Of a stretch of DNA of 64,000 nucleotides, positions 56,841-64,000 are shown piece after piece (the first letter of the stretch is position 1; the number at the start of each line of letters is the position of its first letter). Source of the stretch: Capsicum annuum (lineage: Eukaryota; Streptophyta; Magnoliopsida; Solanales; Solanaceae); assembly GCF_002878395.1 (NCBI RefSeq), contig NC_061114.1:144544003-144608002 (forward strand), in the 5' to 3' direction. The notes below the pieces were generated by a model. The model was given only the letters and a program-made list of their open reading frames with translations. It was not told the origin of the DNA and ran no database searches. The position numbers and the translations under genes were made by a program.

Positions 56841-58700
56841 AACCTTGACTTGTTGACAAACCATGCACTTAGCCAAAAAGTCTGACATATCTTTATTTAT
56901 ATTATTCCACTTGTAGATTTCCTTTAAGTCATGATACATCTTAGTCGAACCCAAATGAACTATATATCTAGACTAATGAACCTCAGCCAAAATACTTTCC
57001 TGCAACCCATAAAAATCAGGAACACACAATCTCCCTTGATATTTTAAAATACTATCTCTCCTTAATCTATAAAAGTATGAGATCTAAAACCGATATCTCT
57101 TTAACCTTTGCACCAAGAGATAAGTTAACCACTTCCTAAATAATTACACCCATCATTTGAGTCTAAGAAATGAAATCCTAAGTTAACCTACCAATGAATA
57201 TCCTTTAAAAACCCTATCTTTTCCTCATTAATGTGAGATAAGCTCCCTATTGATAACCAGCTAAGAGCATAAAAAACAACATTAGTATTACTTAGGTGTT
57301 AATGAAGGCTCATGTCATAATCCTTAAGTATCTTAAGCTACCGCCTCTACCTGAGATTCAATTCCTTCTATTTAAACCCATAATTAAAGCTCTTATAATT
57401 TGAATAAATATCTACATGCACCCCATATGGATAATGGCACCAGAACTTTAAAGAAATTACCACAGTTGCTAACTCTAAGTCGTGAGTTGGGTAATTCCTT
57501 TCATGTACTTTAAGATTCCTAGAAGCATAAGTTACAACCATACAAAGCTGCATAAACACACAACCCAGTCCCATACAGGACATATCACAATAAATAACAA
57601 ACCCATCGGTATCCTCGGGCAGCGTAAAAATTGGTGCAGAAGTTAACTTATCCTTCAACTTCTCAAAGCTAACCACATAGCGTTAAACCAAAAAAACTTA
57701 ACATTTTTTTTGGTAAACCTTGTCAATGGAGCAACAATAGAAGAGAAACTCTCCACAAACCTCCTATAATACCCAGTCAAGCCCAAGAAGCTCCTAATGT
57801 CGGTTGGAGTCATGAGTTTAGGTCATTTCTTGATGACCTCAACTTTTCATGGATCCACCTTGATCCCCTTACTTTAAATAACATGCCCAATAAAGTTAAA
57901 AGAACTTAGCGAAAACTAACATTTAGAATATTTTGTATATAATTTTTGGTCCTTAAGAGTGTACAACACAATTCAGAGGTGATTGGCATGATCCTCCTTA
58001 CTCTTAGAGTAAACCACAATGTCATTAATTAAAACTATAATAAACAAGTGTAGATACAACTAGGAAGTCATAATGACTATACCAGGTCTGGAAAGTAGTC
58101 TTAGGAATATCAACCTCCTAAAATTTTAACTGATGATAGCCTGAATGAAGATTATTCTTAGAGAAACACCTAGCACCTTAAAGCTAGTTGAAAAGATCAT
58201 CAATCCTAGGAAGAGGGTACTTATTTTTTACAGTCACCATATTCAACTAATGATAGTCTATACACATTAAAAAAAACCATCCTTCTTTCACACGATAAGT
58301 AGAGGAGCACCTCATGGAGAAACACTAGGACGAATGAAACTTTTATCAAGAAAATCCTTTAATTATTTATTTAGCTCCTTTATTTCAGTCAAATCCAACC
58401 TATAAAGAGGAATGGAAAAGGGATGGGTATTTGGTACAAGATAAATCCCAAAATTATATTTCCCTATCGGAAGGAATCCTAGGAAGATCACCGAAAACAA
58501 TTTTAGGAAACTCATTAACCATAGAGATAGATTTCAAAGAAGGACTTTAAAAATTAGAATCCCTAACTTGAAATAAATGATATAGAAACCCTTTGGAAAT
58601 AAACTTCCAGGCTCTAAGATAGGAAATAAACCTCTCTTTGGGTACTAAGGAACTTTTCTCTCAATCGATCACTGGTTCTTTCAGGAATTGAAATATAACC
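56841..58700 (-). pseudogene. Reverse transcriptase and RNase H (element C)
   Basis: RNase H is open at 57676-57368 (FEKLKDKLTSAPIFTLPE, YCDMSCMGLGC, LKVHERNYPTHDLELATVV), including the first catalytic aspartate. RT lies at about 58440-57700. Its catalytic box near 58045-58010 reads I-N-D instead of I-D-D by a G-to-A-type change, so it is inactive there. The linker to integrase (57360-56840) is full of stops. Confidence 0.75.
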
Positions 58701-60375
58701 ATTTGGGTCCTATAATCTGGAGAAGCATTCCACGTATGAAACCAATGCAACCATAAGATCATATAAGAATCCACCATATCAAGCTCTATAAAATCCACCA
58801 ATGTCTCCCTGTGAAAGATGAACACCACAAAACCCTTATAATTTTTCTAGAAACTATAAAATATTCCATCAAAGTAGATATAGAAAAGGGGTCAAAAATA
58901 CTTTCAGGATCAAACCCAAAGTGTACAGCCACATAATGGGTCACATAAGATAGGGTAGAACTCGGACTCCACAAATAATAAACATCACAAGAGAAGAGCT
59001 ATAACATACAAATAAAAAAATTGGGGGATGCCTCAAATTCCTGATGAGTAGAAAGTGCATGGAGATAATTCTATCTAGTGCGGATGCCAGAAGTAGTTCC
59101 CTTAGGTACAGGAGTTGAAAAAGTGGTGACCGAAACCGTATTAGCTCAAGTGGCAACTTTTGCTAGGGGAAAATTTTGATGCAAATGAATAAGCAGATAA
59201 TAGTTCAAAACACAAGTTCCTCCACTCCTCAAAATAACTATGATAAAGATGACCACAAAATAACAAGAAGGATAAGATCGGGTCCACTGAGCTCCGCTAA
59301 CCTGAGATTAGGCATACTGTGCCTTAGGACTACTGGTAGTCCTAAAATGATGATAAATAGAAGCGCCTTAATATAAAGAGAACAAGCTATCGAATATAAA
59401 AATCCCTAATTATCTTTCTTGATCCATTACCTACTATCTCTCTCACTATTTTACTGACCTACACCCTGCTCTAAATATCTAAACTTTTTGTCTTACCTCT
59501 ATCCTATTACTAACTACTTTTTTTATCATCCTCTATCTGCTGCATATAAACCACCACCCTGGAGATGTCCGTATCATTTTTCAACATGGCAACCTAACAT
59601 TACAATACTAAATCATAGGACAAACTAGAAGCAAACATTCGTATCTTGGATCTCATGTTAGCCACTAATCTAGAGCATAACATGACAACTCTACAAATCT
59701 TAGAGCAGAATCCTTCATACTCATCTTACCTTACTTCAAATGTAGAAACTCTTTAGTCTTAGCTTTTCTCAACTTATAAATAAATAAGTTATTAAGAAAG
59801 GTACCCAAAAACTCCTCCTATACCGCTAGTTAAGTATTATCACCCCTTATTTCTTCCCACTTTTCATACTACTGATAAGCTACATCCTTAAATCGATAGA
59901 CAGCTAACTCTACACCCTCAGAATTGGAAGTATGCATCACCCTAAAATGCTACTCCATCTTATCAATGAACCACTAAGAATCCTCCTCAACCTTAGAGGC
60001 TATAATGGTTAAGGGATTTAACCTCAAATATTTTCCAAACTAAGTGACCTCAGATGAAAGAGCAATAAGACTAACATAATTAGACTAACAAAATTGGGAT
60101 GCCACCTACTAAGTAAGCATATGAATAGACTGACAGAACTCTGTGTTAGAGATATCTCCCTGAGGTGAGTGAGCATATGCATCACCATTTTGGGGAGCCC
60201 TGGAAGCACTAGTAGGGATAGGTGGAACCTAATGTAGAGAAAGACAATTAGGAGTAGGGACCCTAGACCAGGTCTACACTTCATAAATAGGGTGAGACCC
60301 TCCATATATTCCCAGGTAGGACAGAGGTTCCAGCGGAGTTACTACAACAATTAGAGCTTCGGGGAGGCATGATAT
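58701..60375 (-). pseudogene. Gag and protease (element C)
   Basis: Gag starts at a minus-strand ATG near 60370 (MPPRSSNC). Its body is heavily frameshifted, with VVVYMQQIEDDKK near 59560 as the best-preserved part. The zinc knuckle is not recognisable. The protease frame 58974-58786 contains STLSYVTHYVAVHFGFDPESIF and DPFSISTLMEYFIVSRK, the segment that in related elements follows a DTGA-type active site, which is not intact here. The plus-strand open frame 59176-59376 is an antisense shadow. Confidence 0.72.
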
Positions 60376-60568
60376 TAAATTTGAGTAAGTCAAAAGTTAT
60401 AGAAGTTTTAAGGCAACTAGACTCTAGAGCCTGAAATAAGCATAAGAAAAGGAAACATTATTAAATGCCTTGTAGCCTCCCCCTATGAATTTGGTGTGCT
60501 ACATACCCATAAACTGGTCTCTACTCGATACATCTTTGTGGACACCCAACGACCTTGAAGCTAGCACT

Positions 60569-60580
60569 GATACCAAGCTT
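60569..60580 (-). other. Primer-binding site (element C)
   Basis: On the minus strand CTTGGTATCAGTGCT follows the LTR end, close to the tRNA-iMet consensus TGGTATCAGAGC. Confidence 0.8.
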
Positions 60581-62463
60581 TTCATGACCCAAGCCAAAGC
60601 CTAGTTATGACGTGTATCTCAAGACTATGTGATCCAAAGACCACCCACTTATCCTAACATCTAGAATGTAATAAAAAACATAGCTAAAGACAAAAAATAT
60701 TAATAAGAAAGATAGATAATTAGATATAAACTCTCTGAATTAAAATAAACATCCAACCCACACTTGTCCACAAAAGCCTCTAAAAGAAAAAAATCAAAAT
60801 AAAGTAGGACATGCTACTAAATATGGCAAAGGGAATCTAAATTTTCTAAAATAGTAATTGCATCGACGAAATGACCATCCTTTCAAAAGATGGAGGCTCA
60901 CCACTTCATAGAGGATCTATATGAATACCCAATCACTTAACATTGCACGAAAGTAACAAAAAATCCCTCGTACCCTACATCATGAAATTATGCAGTGTTC
61001 GGGGATAGTCAGTGTAATAAGCATTGGCATTTACCTAAGGCATAAAGGATAAAATAATGTTAATATCAAATCCAGTCAAAAACCACATGAACAGCATTCA
61101 TAAATATATATATATAAGATTCAACATAGGATAAGGGCCATGAACATAAGAGTTTAAACCATTAGCCTTAACTTTGTAGCTTTCTCTATACTAAAAGAAG
61201 CCATAGGCTATATCAATTGAGCTCCCTCTGCTGAAAGGGCCCAAGTTATGTTAGCCACATGAACTGAGGAAATCAAAGAAATAAATAAATACACCAAAGC
61301 TCTAGAAATCCTAGAATATAATCTGTGAATTAAGCACACAGTCATATAAATCCCCACGCCATAAAACATGGTTTCCATTATTAGTCCCCATAGGACTACA
61401 CCTTTACGGTGAGTTACACAATTTCCTTTTAATCAATAATTAAAATAGTTTGCACATAACCTCAACCATTAACGTATGAGTCTTATATAAAGGCATTTAC
61501 CCCTTAGTATTGTCATACTAATTATGTATGAATGCTCATAAAATCATGACAAACCAATCCACAAAATCGTTAGACCCTATAGTTCTATTTAAAAACCAAA
61601 ATCGTGGAAACCATTGGCCTTTCAAATACATTTTATCTGTTAATACATTAATGAAGAACAATGGGTTCATAAGTATTTTGAATTATGCAAATATCCATTT
61701 TCAAAAGCCAAATTTATAAGTGGATTGAGGTTAATGTCATTACATGGACAAAAAGTCTCCAATTTGGGGAAACCTATGGTCCCCATCCAAATTCCCAATA
61801 CGATGGACCCATTAAGTTCAAAAATCATAAACTAAAAGTATAAATAATCAATTTAAAACATGGGAAAAGTAGTTCAAGTAATAAAAATCAAATCCCCTCA
61901 ACCAACTTTCAAACCCATCAATTCAAACCACATGGATAATGAGTCCATAATGCCATAAAGTAAAATTAATTTTACAAAATGAGTTACTTACCTGAAATAA
62001 AAAACAAATAGAATTAAAAGTCCAAAGATTCGATGGTGAATCCTCTATAAAAAGCTTGAAATTTTTTAGGTTTTGAGTTAAAGAGAGAAAGAATGAAGTT
62101 TGATCTTTTCAAACTAAAGAGAATGGGGTTGTTTTCTGTTTAAAGACCATGTAAGGAGTATAAAGAACAAAATCCCCTCACCCTAAGTAAAAGAAACAAA
62201 ACTGGACAAAATTTAAATACCCACATCAAAGAGGGTAGCCTCCATGCCGCACTTTTATTATTGAGGCTAACATACGTGACACGCCACTATAATGGAGGCA
62301 CACTTCCTCAGAGTTCCAAAATTGTCCCAAACCCTTTCAAAAAGTTTCAAAACATTCCTAAATCACTCTGTTAACACCCCTAAAAATAATTCAGGTAAAA
62401 AATTGACATTACAAACGTAGGAGGGTCAAGAAAAAGATAGTTGAAATTTTGAGGGGTCTCACA
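60581..62463 (-). repeat. 5' LTR of element C
   Basis: The LTR starts TGTGAGACCCCTCAAAAT at 62463 on the minus strand and ends GGGTCATGAA at about 60581, next to the primer site. It is about 1.88 kb. Inside it I see only AT-rich LTR body, a short TA run near 61106-61120 and a leader near 62000-62150. No gene is present. Confidence 0.75.
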
Positions 62464-63233
62464 CTATCTCCTTAAAATTTAACTATATAATGATTAGCTA
62501 GTTACAATGTAATGGTAGTGTGCCACGATTCACCCAAACAAAGTAAATCAAACATAAGAAGGGGCATTAGATTGATATTTGTTCATAAGTCACACAAGGC
62601 TTGGCCAATATCACCTTTACAAATTTATTGAAGAAGGGTGTGAAACTCCTATGTTCTTTTAGATTTTAAGAAAGCTTTTTTAGAATCTCTGAACAACACT
62701 CTTTAGTAAGTGATACATTAGAATCTCTAAACTGCACTCTTTAGAAAGTGACACATTTTCAAACTCTACCAACCACTTTATTTATACCACTACATATCTC
62801 AAATATTTTCCAAATTCTTATATGTCCCTCAAAGAATCGATTAGAGGGTTATTTATATGTAGTTCCTTGAAGATGTTAAAAAAAATTAAAATATTTACAT
62901 CTTTATTGTTATTAATGATCCAGTTTGTCATTATAGGCTGATAATAGCCTAAGTATATTATTATAATTCATTTAATAAGTTGAGATAATAAATCCTATAA
63001 GTAAGGTGATTTAAATCTAAAAACTAGCATTTTGTGTGTTCTTGATGATTCCCGATTCATAGTGTTATGTTTTATTATTTTCTATTCCATTAGGGGTTGA
63101 CCTAGTAATCTAGACATCAATGAGAAAGTTTGAGACTAAAAATAAAGTCATAACATGTAATTTTAATAGCCTTATTGTTAGGATAGCTTTGTGATTTCCA
63201 AAGTCTATAATTTGTGTTTTGAAGTAAGGGTAC
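62464..63233. other. Unassigned AT-rich segment
   Basis: I see no coding domain and no match elsewhere in the window. It contains a 38-bp tandem duplication (62681-62756, five differences). It could be older genomic sequence between element C and the next LTR. Confidence 0.35.
62681..62756 (+). repeat. 38-bp tandem duplication
   Basis: TAGAATCTCTGAACAACACT and the following 18 bases at 62681-62718 repeat at 62719-62756 with five differences. Confidence 0.85.
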
Positions 63234-64000
63234 TGTAATACCCCGCATATTTCTAAGCTAGGAAGTGAATAAGTATTACTACGTATGAAATCTCTTATCC
63301 TGTGATTCATACTTGAGTACCTAACTTACCATGAATATCCTAGTGATAGGATAGCTTATGATTCATTAAGCATGTTCATATGAGTCACTTAACGTAATAC
63401 AAGCTAAGATTTTTTGAATCCATCAAGTTTTAGTGTTTGATTTTGCAAGAGTAATCTTTGAACAAGTATTACTCGATGTTAATGTGTTATTTTGGATGAT
63501 TCATACCCACCAAATTGTAGAGAATCAAATTACCTTTCCAACGATACCAATTTTTCCTTAATCCAATACCCAAGCAAAAACTTATGCCCATTTTCGTGTG
63601 AGACAGTAAGCATAGGTGATTGGTTGGGCGCTGCCCAACCCAAGCATAGGTGATTGGTTTGGTACCGCCAACACAAGAATAAGTGATCACTTGGGCGCTG
63701 CCTAAGTCAATTCTAGGTGTCAAAAACACTTCATTTTGAGTTATTTTAAAGGCAATTAAGTCTTTAAACACTCCTTACACGTCCCTAAACTTAACCTTAT
63801 GAAATATATAGCTTCTAATCATATTAAAACCCTATAATAATCTCAAAGCTCATCATCCAAAAGTACTAAAAGAAAAAAACAACTAGGGTTGTGTAACTAA
63901 GCTTGAAGATCCAATTTCAAGGAAATTCCTCTGCCAATCATCAAGAATCTTCCTTCTAAGGTATGTGTGTGTTGTTTTATGGATTTCTTTCATCCATAAA
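63234..64000 (+). repeat. Gypsy LTR, start only (runs off window)
   Basis: TGTAATACCCCGCATATTTC begins at 63234 and resembles the G1 LTR start. Shared features are the TTTCCAACGATA block near 63535 (near 623 in G1) and the AGGTATGT site at 63959-63966 followed by a CATCCATAAA-like sequence. The orientation is plus. The rest of the element lies beyond the window. Confidence 0.72.

Noticed and set aside
61106..61120. Short TA microsatellite
   Set aside because: It is only about seven dinucleotides in an AT-rich LTR and has no visible significance.

Overview
The window looks like repeat-rich plant nuclear DNA, probably Solanaceae. The evidence is its AT-rich composition, decayed Ty3/gypsy elements primed by initiator-Met tRNA, Athila/Tat-type non-autonomous elements with a tRNA-Asp-like primer site, and a large block of endogenous caulimovirid (plant pararetrovirus) sequence. 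I see no intact host gene, rRNA, tRNA or CRISPR array. Every coding stretch I recognise belongs to a retroelement or pararetrovirus and is broken by stops and frameshifts. The family assignment is inference from the style of the elements; I ran no database search.

Layout. 1-492 and 6506-20905 hold a scrambled caulimovirid cluster. Pieces of movement protein, coat protein, protease, reverse transcriptase/RNase H and a conserved unnamed ORF occur in two to four copies each, on both strands. The cluster is interrupted by a gypsy element (493-5324), an Athila/Tat-type LTR fragment (5325-6505) and a perfect solo gypsy LTR (10833-13472) with a TAGCT target-site duplication. 20906-24644 is the gag end and 5' LTR of a minus-strand gypsy element. 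24645-37558 is a nearly complete minus-strand chromovirus-like gypsy element with very long LTRs (about 4.1 kb), each carrying a 39-bp minisatellite. 37559-38890 is unclassified and LTR-like. 38891-43440 is a minus-strand non-autonomous Athila/Tat-like element. 43441-49137 is a decayed plus-strand gypsy element with an inserted LTR. 49138-56182 is a minus-strand gypsy LTR split by a second non-autonomous Athila/Tat-like element (49401-54903). 56183-62463 is a further minus-strand gypsy element. 62464-63233 is unassigned. 63234-64000 is the start of another plus-strand gypsy LTR running out of the window.

How the parts relate. The window is a record of nested insertion, truncation and decay. 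Pararetroviral DNA arrived as several rearranged pieces, gypsy elements inserted into it and into each other, and Athila/Tat-like elements inserted into gypsy LTR and coding sequence. Many stop codons are TAG or TAA where CAG or CAA is expected, which fits long residence in methylated heterochromatin. The most unusual structures are the roughly 90-bp GATAAG-motif repeats in the Athila/Tat-type LTR, the 39-bp repeat open on both strands inside the giant LTRs, and two elements that keep gag-protease but have lost the polymerase.
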